Positions 46,735 to 56,859 of a stretch of 64,000 bases of DNA are shown piece by piece. Each line of letters begins with the position of its first letter. The stretch's first letter is position 1. The position numbers and the translations under genes were made by a program. Source of the stretch: Prorocentrum cordatum (lineage: Eukaryota > Sar > Dinophyceae > Prorocentrales > Prorocentraceae); contig CAUYUJ010015695.1 in assembly GCA_963575745.1 (NCBI GenBank), positions 1-64,000 of the forward strand. Direction: 5' to 3'. Under the pieces are notes generated by a model. The model ran no database searches. It worked only from the letters and a program-made list of their open reading frames with translations, and was not told the DNA's origin.

Positions 46735-47250
46735 CTCCTTCTCCTCCTAATCCTCCTCCTCCCTCTTGCTCCTCCTCCTCCTCCTCCGCCTCCTCCTCCG
46801 CCTCCGCCTCCGCCTCCGCCTCCGCACCCGCACCCACACCCGCACCCGCATCCTCCTCCTCCTCGTCCTCCTCCTCCTTCTTTTCCTGCTCCTCCTCCTC
46901 CTTTTCCTCCTCTTCCTGTTCCTGCTCCTCCTCCTCCTCCTCCTCCTCCTCATCCTCCTCCTCCTTCTCCTGCTCCTGCTCCTCCTACTCCTCCTCCTCC
47001 TCCTCATCCTCCTCCTCCTCCTCCTCTCCTCCTCCTCCTCCTCCTCTCCTCCTCCTCCTCCTCCTCCTCCTCCCCCTCCTCCTCCTCCTCCTCCCTCCTC
47101 CTCCTCCTCATCCTCCTTCTCCTCCGCCTCTTCGATTATCCTCCTCCCTCTCCTCCTCTCCCTCCTCCACCTCCTCCTCCACCTCCTCCTCCTCCTCCTC
47201 CTCCTCCTCCTCATGCTCCTCCTCATCCTCATCCTCCTTTTTTTCTGCTT
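46735..47250 (+). repeat. (CTC)n / (CCT)n tract
   Basis: About 515 bases of nearly pure CTC trinucleotide with CCG and CTT variants. It creates polyPro, polySer and polyLeu ORFs on this strand and polyArg/Glu on the other. Confidence 0.97.
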
Positions 47251-47329
47251 GGTCAAAACATGAGTGGCATGATCTGTTGTACTACAACTCCTATTGATAT
47301 TGCCTATCATATATGCCATATTCGCAGTA

Positions 47330-48010
47330 GTAGTACTATCGTTAGCAATATCAATATTATTGGTATGCTTCCTGGTATGAAAAACCTAGCTGTACGATTT
47401 GTATAATTAGTATGATGCATCATGTTATGCATGGCAGTGGTATCATTCGTCGTATTATAACTGCTACTATTGCTATGAACAATAGTATGTTTATCATCAT
47501 CCATATGATGTTTACTATTATTCGTTTGCGTCGCCGTATTTCTCGTATTAATAGTGTTGTTACAAAATACGTATGTCACTATTGGTAGTAGTATGCATTT
47601 TAGTCGTAGTAGTACCTTTCGTATTCCTGGTACTCTCCGTATTACGATTAGTGTTCGCAGCATTATTATTATTAGTATTATTATTAATATTATTAGTAGT
47701 AGTAGTAGTAGTAGTCGTAGTAGTAGTAGTAGTAGTGTTATTGCTATTAGTACTACTACTACTATTAGTAGTAGCATTAGTATTGTTACTATTATTTCGA
47801 TTATTAATATTATTCTTAGTATTATTTTTACTAGTACTATTATTATTATAAATATTAATATTATTATTGTTATTGTTATTGTTATTATTATCAGCATCAT
47901 TATTAATATGATTATTCATACTATTATTGTTATTACCATTATCCATATGCGCAGCATTACCACTCGTATTCGTATTATTCGTCTGCTTCTCATTCCCCAA
48001 TCAGAGCTTG
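47330..48010 (+). repeat. AT-rich decayed trinucleotide tract (ATT/AGT/ACT)
   Basis: Dominated by ATT, AGT, ACT and their phases, with pure runs such as (AGT)n at 47695-47740. Each frame stays open with low-complexity Ile/Ser/Val, Leu/Val or Asn/Thr composition. It looks like an old trinucleotide expansion rather than a gene. Confidence 0.85.
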
Positions 48011-48079
48011 CCTCTTTAGGGGTTCTAACGGATTCATATGGTTAGAATACGTTTGTCGCCGACTTCCGCTGCACGCCCG

Positions 48080-48335
48080 ATTGCCCGGGTGCCCAGGGGT
48101 GCCCGGGGCCCAGGTGCCCGGGGGGGGCCCGGGGGGCCCAGGGGGGCCCGGGCGCCCGGGCGTGCCCGGGGATGCCCGGGGGTGCCCGGGGGGGGCCTAT
48201 AGCCCTATAGCCCCAAGCCCTATAGCCCTATAGCCCAATAGCCCAATAGCCCTACAACTCTATAACCCTATAGCTCTATAGCCCTATAGCTCAATAGCCC
48301 TATAGCCCCATAGCCCCCTAGCCCCATAGCCCTGA
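48080..48335 (+). repeat. GCCCGGG array followed by TATAGCCC array
   Basis: 48080-48195 is built from GCCCGGGG palindromic units; 48197-48335 is built from CCTATAGCCC and CCAATAGCCC units of 8-10 bases. No gene. Confidence 0.93.
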
Positions 48336-48344
48336 TTGGGGTTT

Positions 48345-48975
48345 TTCTCCGGTGTCACTATTGTTTTTTAATGCATTGGTATACCTATTAGTCGATTCTT
48401 CTTAGTACGACCATTAATCCTCTTATGTTTATTACTGTCAGTGTTCGTAGCCGGCTTTTTCTTATCATCGGTATGATTAGTATTGTTATGTTGTTTCTTA
48501 TCACTCATCGGATTCTTACTGGTTGTGCATTATTCAGATTCGTGTTCTTCTTGTTATTCGATTTAGTAATCGCATTCGTTGTCGTATCAGAGTTGCTCTT
48601 ATTCGTATGTTTAGTCATATTTAGAGTGTTGCTAGTAGTGTTTCTCTTTGTCTTCCGTTTTTTTTCGTTTTGGTATTACTAGTAGTCTTGCTCGTGTTCG
48701 CCGTCATCTTCCTACTCTTATTATTAATGGCACTTGTATTCTTTTAAGTAGTAGCATTCCTCGTTATGTTATTGATACAATTGTTATGCGTTTTCCTTTT
48801 TGTATATAGTACTAGTACCATTACCACAACTATTATTATCATTATTATCATATTATTCGTGATACGTTTCTGATCATCCTTATTATTAGTAGTAGTATTA
48901 CAATTCATCATGTTCCTGCTCCTCCTCCTCCTCCTCCTCTTCCTCCTCCTCCGCCTCCTCCTCCTCCGCCTAGTC
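48345..48975 (+). repeat. AT-rich decayed trinucleotide DNA ending in (CTC)n
   Basis: Resembles 47330-48010 in composition (TTCGTATT, TTATTAGT) and ends in a CTC tract at 48917-48968. The order CTC tract then decayed trinucleotide DNA is thus mirrored around the GCCCGGG/TATAGCCC block. The ORFs across it are hydrophobic low complexity. Confidence 0.7.
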
Positions 48976-49528
48976 CTCGAGGACGACGCCCGCGAATTAC
49001 ACGTCCCCTGCGCAGACAACTGGCGCAACATGGCACAAACCATGAGCAAGCAAAGCGCATTGTCCTTGAAGACGCCGACCAATCTCTATACTTTATTCAA
49101 AGGTCGCCAGAATTACTTCAAACGTTATGTTTGACACTCTGGGGCGATGATGCGGGGGGCGCACAGCCTAGCCCTCCCTATTCTGGCATTAGATAAAGCA
49201 TTCCAAAATTCAAAACGTTACGATCACCTGCTTGGGCCGCCCAGGGTTGGCCCGTCGCCAAGCTAGCGCTGGCAGATAGGTGTGAAGCCAATGGCTGCAA
49301 AATACCATGCGTTACCATGTAAGCGATGGCGCCCTCCATGCAAACCAATCAGCACGCCTTGAATGTCTGTACTTCCAAACTTCCCTGTAAACCTGTACAG
49401 CAGATATTCACCGAACTGTTATACTCCGTCATATTCCAACGTGCGACATTGCTTCGCATCGCCTTGGAAAAGTCGCTCGCCCGCTGCTGCATTACACTCT
49501 GGCGCGGTAAATTTACCACATAGCATCT

Positions 49529-50671
49529 TCATTCGGGCCAGGTAGATGTCCATCCGTGGCTCCAGTTTGACATGTAGAGTCTGAAGCGTCGTGCGATGAT
49601 AACTGTTTGCTCGTGCCAAACCATGAAATAGCTCGGGGTCTCGCCTGGCGTAGCATCAGCAGCGTTCGCAGCAGCAGAATCGGCTTGCCTAGACGCTCTC
49701 CGATAGCCTAAGGACTTGCCGGCTTTGAGCTGCGCTTCTTCATATTTATCGCGTTTGATTTTCTCCGCCTGAGACAAGCCTCTGCGCTGCTTATAGCACC
49801 CACTCTGAGGGCCCTTGCAGTTGCGAGGATCTCGCGACCATGCGTAGCACACCATCTTGCGTTGGCATTCTCGCGGGACCTCCGACTGGCTCCTCGTCGG
49901 CGACTGCGTCGCATTCGAATTGCCGAATTTGTTCGATGGAGTCGAGGAGCGAGGCCGGTCCTTTCCTTTCGGGCCTTTACTCCCAGACCTCTCATTCCTG
50001 CCTCTGCGATCATTCTTTCCGCCGGCAGCTCTGTTACCACCGCCCGCTTCCGGCTGCGCCGGTGCGGCAGGTGTCCTGGGCTTCTTGTGATTACAGGGGC
50101 AACCTTGCCGCGCTTCGGGGCAATTCTTTCCTTGCTTCACAAATTTGCAGGTTGTCTCACCTTTTAGTTCTTCCGCTTGCCCTCTTATCCGCAGGCAATC
50201 CTAGTCGATGGACTGTCGCCGCCACGGCAGAGGCTCTTCATCCGCCCCCGCCACCCTCGTTCGTCCCACCTGTCAGGCGGGCCTGTTGAGGGTTGATTCA
50301 CGTTCAGAGATTGCCCACTGTTCTCTGCCCCGCATCATCAGAGATTCTACCTGGAGTAATAACCATTGATATGTGCGCATCCCCGTGCCCGGGGGATCTG
50401 TCGACAGTTCATACCACTGCATGGCACACTCAAGCCTCGGGACCTGTCGAATTTGTTCATAAAAATGTGCATATATTGAAGCCTTCATTTCATCCGACGG
50501 TTCTCTGGCACCGTACAATTCCTGGTACCGCTCCATCCATTCTCTATAGAAGTGGTACAAGTCTTGGTTGGGCTTCTGTCGTTTCATGGTCAGTTTGAAA
50601 AGGTCGCGGCAAATCCAACGTTGTCCACTCCCCGATCTAACAGAACACCAAACGCATATTGCTCGCATCAT
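49529..50671 (-). pseudogene. gag-like remnant (capsid helix segment and Cys-containing basic segment)
   Basis: 50671-50273 encodes a helical segment with FKLTMKRQKPNQDLYHFYREW and YAHFYEQIRQVPRLECAM, resembling retrotransposon Gag (a Tyr/Trp-rich helix pair). After a break at about 50280-50140, 50140-49529 reads KQGKNCPEARQGCPCNHKK, a basic Gly/Asn-rich stretch, CYAWSRDPRNCKGPQSGC and a Lys/Glu helix. Both fit capsid followed by nucleocapsid on the minus strand. No protease, RT or integrase is found downstream, so the element class is unknown. It lies downstream, on the same strand, of the coiled-coil and Cys-rich pieces at 51.2-56.1 kb. Confidence 0.45.
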
Positions 50672-51878
50672 TTATCGGCAGTTAGGAGACGCCCCTCTAT
50701 TTGGCACGAGTTCTCCATGGGATTGATTTGTGAAAGGAAGTGAGCATGCTGTACCGACAGACGTTGGTTGCGTTTCATAATTGCAATCTGCTCAAGCAGA
50801 CGTGTAGCGATCATCATACCAAGGCGCATCAACGCCCCGGAATCTCTAGGGTTTTCCTCGGGTACATTCGGTTCCATGGCTCCAGTGACCCGCGTCTGCG
50901 CCGCGTGCACAGCATGCCATGATCCAGCTACCGCTCTTATGCAGGTTGCTTCCATTCTCGGAGTGTCAGGGCGCTCGGCACGTCAGGCAAGTTGCGTTCG
51001 CTGCGGTTTCCAAACCTCCCCCAAATTACGTCAATTTGATTAGCGTTGGACGGCCGCAAACACGGATCATCGCGGCCATTGCGCCCCCCACCGCTGTCTC
51101 CGTCTGGATCACCGTCGCCACCAGGCCCCCCATGGAGGGCCTCCAGGTGGCCTAGGCTTACCCGTTTCATCCAACTGTAGCGCCACGATCATGCCTGCGC
51201 AGGGGGCTGCACTCTGACGATCATCACTCCGATCGTCGTCGCGGCCTCCCGAGCCCCCACCTCCTTCGCCAGCAACGGCTGGGCCGATGGCGAAAGGAAG
51301 GTGCCCAGGCAAGTCGAGATTGTTAGGAGGCTCCAATATCTGAATGCTGAAAGGGACATTTCCAGGATTCGTTCCTTGGGCGCCCCCCCGCACAGAACCG
51401 CCAGCCCAGGAATGAAATTCGATTTTGCGAGAGGAAGCGTTGGCATTGACGGAGCGGTCAACATCGGCATCTCATGAAGATCCGATTTCTCTGATCTGAA
51501 GATTGGAATCCCCACGATATCTGCAAGATTGCACATCTGGCGTTCGGGATCAACATCCATCGGCGAGGCCAAGTGTATCGGTGCCTTTTCATCGGGATAA
51601 TTGTTTGCCCGCTGAGTATCAGGCATGCCTCGGGGTTCCCCCCTTTTCTCGCGATCACCCCGTTGTCCCAACGTTTTCCTCCAAGCGCATTCATCGCAAC
51701 GCTGGGTGCCCATATCCAAGTGATCCTTACACGCGCGCTTCAAACAACCCTCGCATGCTTCGGCTGAAAATTTTGCACAGATTGTCACATCTGACTCGGA
51801 GTGCCTGTTCGCGCTTGAGCACGCGAGGTGTCGGGCCTCCTCATGGGGCGAGCAGCGGTCGGGCAAGGAGGCGGCCAA
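50668..51878 (-). pseudogene. Cys-rich and linker segments of the minus-strand retroelement-like block
   Basis: 51878-51189 has a possible zinc module (CAKFSAEACEGC, CKDHLDMGTQRCDEC) followed by Pro/Ser-rich sequence. 50955-50668 includes a helical stretch GALMRLGMMIATRLLEQIAIMKRNQ. Frames change between pieces, so it is broken or spliced. Placement between the coiled-coil part and the gag-like part suggests one long decayed gene; this is an inference. Confidence 0.35.
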
Positions 51879-52067
51879 ACGCTCGCCAGCTGTGCCGGCG
51901 TTGATTCGACCTCTTCCCTGGGGCCAGCTCCCACTGGCGAAGCCGTAGTCATGGACCCTACTTTTGGCAAAGATTATGTCGCAGGTTGCCCGGTTAACCG
52001 AACCCTGCCCCGCGGTTCATTGCCGATCCGACTATGCTCAAGGTCAGACCTGAACCTCCTGTTTCCC

Positions 52068-52723
52068 TCACTCACGGGGAGAGTGGCAAAAAACAAAAAC
52101 CAATCTTATAAGTTCATCTGCGTGCCCCTTCAGACGGCCCCAGGCAACGGCCATTCTTTTCTGGTCCTCATCTCTAGTTACCTGGGCCCTCTGTTCTTTC
52201 TCTCGAAGGGCTCGCAAGGCATCCGATTTCCCTCTTTCGGTCTCGAGTCTAGCAGCTTCAAGTTGATTGCGGAGCTCCTGATTTTCTCGCGCCGCTTGTT
52301 CTCGGGCTTCTTTCTCTCCTTCCATCCTCGCTGCACCAGCCTTTTCTCTGCATTCAGCTTTCTCCCTCTCAGCCTTCTGCTGAGAGTCTGACACCAGTTG
52401 TTCAGCTATGCTCTGGATTCTCAATAGTTCCATTCCTCCTGAGCAAGGCGCCGTTGCGCTTCGTCAGTAAACCCTGCTACGTTGGCCTCAGCATGCCGCA
52501 TCAGTTTCTGCGCATGTTCCACAATGATGGTTTTCTCATGCCCCTTCTGATGCGCGGATGCTTGCCCCTCAGCCTCGGAAACTTTTTCGGCGGCCTCCTT
52601 ATTTTCCTGGGCCTCAGAGATGATCCGCCGACCCCTTGTGGGTTGGCCACGTGTTCGACGAATTCCGAACCCTACCGCTGCCGCCAATCGAAGCGCCTGA
52701 AGCGTTGATCGGCGAGGATCCAA
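52068..52723 (-). pseudogene. Coiled-coil segment of the minus-strand retroelement-like block, frameshifted
   Basis: 52723-52421 reads EAQENKEAAEKVSEAEGQ and EAQRRLAQEEW; 52433-52068 continues in another frame with LLRIQSIAEQLVSDSQ, many Glu/Arg/Ala heptads and ENQELRNQLEAARLE. The switch at 52421-52433 is a single frameshift inside a continuous coiled coil. Function unknown. Immediately upstream (52735-54160) lies the GGCCTC satellite, which may fill an intron or have inserted into the gene. Confidence 0.45.
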
Positions 52724-52789
52724 ACCCTACCCCCACCAACCACGATCCTTCTGCATCGACGGGAGGCGTGGGTCGGCCGCGTGCTCGAC

Positions 52790-54160
52790 GAATTCAAGTT
52801 CCCAAAACGGGCCAGAAGCGCACAAACGGGCCCACGCGACGGTCCAAGAAGGCCCCAAGAGGCCTCCAAGACGGCCCACGAGGACCCCGAGACGCCAAAC
52901 GAGCGCTCCAAGACGCCCAAGATGGCCCAAATACGGGCTAAGAGGCCTCCTAGACGGCCCAAGAGGTCCCCACGAGGCCCCAAGAGGCCTCCAAGATGCG
53001 TCCCAAGAGGGTCCCTAGACGCAAAAGTTTGCCCATTCCCTTCATGCATCGTACAATTTTCACAAATTCGCCTTCTGGGCTCCCCGACGCTCCAGACGGC
53101 CCAAAAGGCCCCCAAGACCGCCCCAAGACGGCCCAAGAAGCCCCCAAGAGGGCCCCAAGATAGCCCAAGAGGGCCCCAAGACGGCCCAACAGGCGTCCAA
53201 GACGGCCCCAGAGGGCCCCGAAGACGGCCCCAAGAGCGCTCCAGGAGCGCTCCAAGTGGCCTCCAAGAGATCTCAATATGGTCCCAGACGGCCCAAGAGC
53301 GACCAAAGACACCGAAGATCAAGGCGCCCCCAAGAGGCCCCAAGAGGCATCCAAGATGCGTCCCAGGAGGGCCTCTAGATGCAAAAGTTTGCCCGTTCCC
53401 TTCGTCAAACGCACACGATTCACAAATTCGTCCCCTGGGCTTCCCGACGCTCCCAGACGGCCCAAGAGGCCCCCAAGACCGCCCCAAGACGGTCCAAGAA
53501 GCCTCCAAAAGGCCCCAAGACAGCCCAAGAGGGCGCCAAGACGGCTCAAGAGGCGCCGAAGACAGCCCAAGAGAGCCCCGAAGACGGCCCCAAGAGCGCT
53601 CCAGGAGCGCCCCAAGCGCCCACAAGAGAGCTCAATATGGCCCCACACGGTCCAAGGGCGATCGACCACCCGAGATGGCCTCCAGAGTGTCCAAGACGCC
53701 CCCAAGAGGCCTCCAAGATGCGCCCCAAGAGGGTCCCCAGGCGCATAAGTTGTCTCATTTCCTTCGTAAAACGTATATTTTCACGAGTTCGCCTCGCGGG
53801 CTTTCCGACGCTCCAAGACGGCCCAAGAAGCCCCGAAGACCGCCCCAAGACGGCCCAAGGCGCCCCCAAGACGGCCCCACGACGGCCCAGGATGGCCCCA
53901 AGACGGCCCAAGGTCCCCAAGACGGCCCAAAGAGGCTCCAAGACGGCACCAAGAGGGGCCCAAGAAGGCAATCAAACATTCAAAAATCTAGCTTTCTGCC
54001 CCCCACGAGCCCCAAGGGGGCCCAAGAGTGCCCCAAGAGGCCGCCAGAGGCCCCCAAGAGGCCGCCGAGCCGCCCCAAGGAGCCCCCAGAGGCCCCAAGG
54101 AGGCCCCCCAAAGACCCCCAGACGCTTCCGCACTGCGAGCCGTCAAGCCAACTGCAATTC
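52790..54160 (-). repeat. GGCCTCTTGG-type satellite with ~360-bp higher-order period
   Basis: Same short units as at 1-470 and 1250-1960 but in the opposite orientation. Three higher-order copies are marked by GATGCG at 52995, 53355 and 53717 (offsets 360 and 362), each followed by a spacer of about 95 non-repetitive bases (landmarks CAAAAGTTTGCCC, TTCCCTTC, CCGACGCTC). The 300-480-codon ORFs on both strands are repeat translations. Confidence 0.9.
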
Positions 54161-56060
54161 ACTCCGCGCATACAGCCTCACTCTTCCTCGCGACGTGCTC
54201 GGTATCTTGCTCGACGCTAATGCGCTGCTGCCGCGCGAACTGCTTCGCGCGCGCTGCGAACGCCAACAGCCCCTTCACCCGCTTCGACTCACCTGCCACA
54301 TCTGTCGTGGCGATGCCTCGCTGATCACAGCTTCCGCACACAACTCTTGCTCCTTTCGTATTCCGGCGGTCCTCCACTTGGTCGCGGGTCGAAAGGCCGA
54401 CCTCCCAGAAGGACACCCCGCACCCGGGCGCACAGCACGCAAGGCGCTCGCAAAACACGCCCCAGACCACCGGCATCACGCAAACATTTGGACCCCCCAC
54501 GTATCTGCCACCACCCGCGCGCGACACGGCACCCTGGCACAAGACGCCGCTGGCCAGAAACCTGGCCTCGCAACACTCGCAGAAGGGGTCGGCGGACGCG
54601 GCGCAAGCCTGTAGAATCTGTTGCACATGTGCGCTCGCAGCCCTCAGCTGCCCCCGATCCTGCCCATTCCTTCCCGCCCACTCTTGAATCGCGATACGAT
54701 GGCAACTGTGCTCTTCCATCGCGACGCACTCCTCGCAAAGCCATGCCAGACTACATTTGGGGCAAACATTCGAACATTGGGAACACACTGGCCTTCTACA
54801 TGAACCCATCGGTACGCGCGCTTCCCCCCGGCACCGATTCTCCGCCCGAGTGGGGCACGTTGGCCCGGCGTTCCAGCAGCCCCCCCGCATGGAGAAGCTG
54901 CTGGTGGTTCTGTTCGATGACATCCGCGGCGATTCAAAGGCATTAAACCCTCTGGAACTGGAACGTCCGGCCCTGGGGGCATTACTGGAACGCCCCCTTT
55001 CACTGCTGGGGGGTACGCGTGTGTTGTTCTTGTTCTTACACTTCTCTTCATGATGTCAACGTCCATATTCTGTGCTAAATCGTCTCTGTCGTCCTGCATT
55101 GCGAGCTCATCAAGTTCTGGTATCTGTCCCTGATAGTCCTGGGCAGCGAGAAGTCTGCTCTGTAGAAGCCGTGCAGTAAGGGCGACGTGTTCAAGTCATC
55201 GTTCTCACCCTTCGGTTTCTTCGTCAATGGATGGGGAATCATGCCTGTAGCTGCTCGCGTATTCCTCACTGCACGCATTGCGTCGGAGCTGCTCGACATC
55301 GGCTGTGCCGACGAGCATCCACCTTGGTCTGGGTTTCCTCAGTCTTCGAGATCATCGTCGGAATCAAGAACGGCCTTCTGACTGGCCTCAACCGTCACAT
55401 GGTCAATGAGGCGAGCCCGACGGCCTGGTCGGGGAGAGGATCGGGATGATGCGATGGGCCCGGCGAGGTGCGGAATCGGGCATAATCTTCGTTCTCTTCT
55501 ATCGAATGAGAGCTATCCCCTATTGATAGCAAATCGCTCATATCCTCACTCTGTCCGCGCAACGCGCACTGCACTCCATGTCCTGCGCCTAGGCTTTCGG
55601 CGCCCGACATTTCGATGGGGATGTGATCCAACAACTTTTCCATCGCAAGATCTATGTCGATCGATGGCTGAAAGCCAAGGTGTACCGATACCAACTCAGA
55701 TGGTCCCTCGGCGGAAGTTTTGGCTGCGCCATACCTTCCGTCTAAGGACTACCTCTGGGGATCTTGTCACCGAATCAACCGATGAATCCCCGTCTGTCAA
55801 GTCAAACGCAGTCACTGACGCTTCTTTCTGGGAAGGTTGAGAGGATTTGGTCGCCCCGTTGAGGCGCCTATACTCTTGCTACGCTCGGAAGGGCATCGGT
55901 CTTCTGTTCGTCCGAGCGCTCCCTCTTGCGATCCCATGCTCTGCGAAGCTAACGGCTGCGCCGTCGTTTCGGATGATATCAAGTCTTTTGCCTGGATGTT
56001 CATCATCCCTGCTAGATGTTCCGATAATATGTCATGGCCAGTGGGCTCCGCAGATGACAT
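54159..56060 (-). pseudogene. Upstream pieces of the minus-strand retroelement-like block, with a B-box/RING-like Cys cluster
   Basis: 54923-54159 carries CSQCSNVCPKCSLAWLCEEC followed by MEEHSC, a regular Cys pair pattern like B-box or RING zinc modules; further Cys pairs follow (CECCEARF, CCAPGC, VCGSC). Upstream pieces on the same strand (55099-54900 with DRDDLAQNMDVDIMKR; 55299-55075; 55694-55395; 56060-55812) are short acidic or Ser-rich segments in changing frames. They could be exons or frameshifted remains of one protein ahead of the coiled coil. I do not recognise the family. Confidence 0.35.
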
Positions 56061-56455
56061 GGGGAAGACAGGCTAATGCCGTCAAGCATACACTAAGGTA
56101 ACACTGAAGGGAGGAGGCCGGCCCGCCAGCCGACGCACGCGCGCGCGCCGCAAGCTCGCTCCTTTTTCCGTTCCCCTAGAGCCAAAATAATATATTTGCG
56201 GAAGCAAAAGTAGTCAGTCAGTACGACAGGCAGTACGCGCAAGGAGAGACAGCAGGCAGGGCGAAAGATTGGTGGTGCGGAAGGGGTGCATTGACTTTCC
56301 GAGGGGTTCTTACTGATTGCTGAATGACTGGGTGGTGCGCGGTCAATGCCCGGCCGGCCTTGCCCAGATTCCTCGGTTTCATTGGTCTGACCAGGTTCTC
56401 CCCCAGGATCTTTGGACGTGTTCTCTTTCTGTGCTTGAGAGGGCGCTCCCCCGGT

Positions 56456-56850
56456 TGCCATGCAATTCCAAGCAAGTAGTGCCAAGCAACGCAAAGAAAT
56501 GCCAACCGACGCAAGGCAATGCCAGACAATGCCAAGCACTGCTAAGCAATGCCAAGCAATGCCAAGCAATCCCGTGCAATGCAAGGCAATGCAACGCAAT
56601 GCCCAGCAATGCCAAGCAATGCCAAGCCATGCCAGGCAATGCCAGCCATTGCCAAACCATACAAAGCAACGCAATGCAAAAGAAATGCCAAGCAAAGCCA
56701 ACAAATGCCCAGCGAAGCAAAGCAATACCAGGCGCCGAAAAGCAACGCCAAGCAGTGCAAAGCAATGCCAAGCAACGCCAGGCAATGCAAAGCAATGCAA
56801 AGCAAAGCCAAGCAATGCAAAGCAATGCAAAGCAATGCAAAACAGTGCCT
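56456..56850 (+). repeat. (CCAAGCAATG)n 10-bp array (copy 2)
   Basis: Same 10-bp family and strand as 42430-42845, about 395 bases, with GCAAAGCAATG variants towards its right end. The long minus-strand ORF running through it (to 57544) is not a gene. Confidence 0.95.
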
Positions 56851-56859
56851 GCCTTGATG

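Noticed and set aside
52781-54614. ORFs of 300-480 codons on both strands
   Set aside because: They follow the GGCCTCTTGG satellite and its 360-bp period; no protein-like features.
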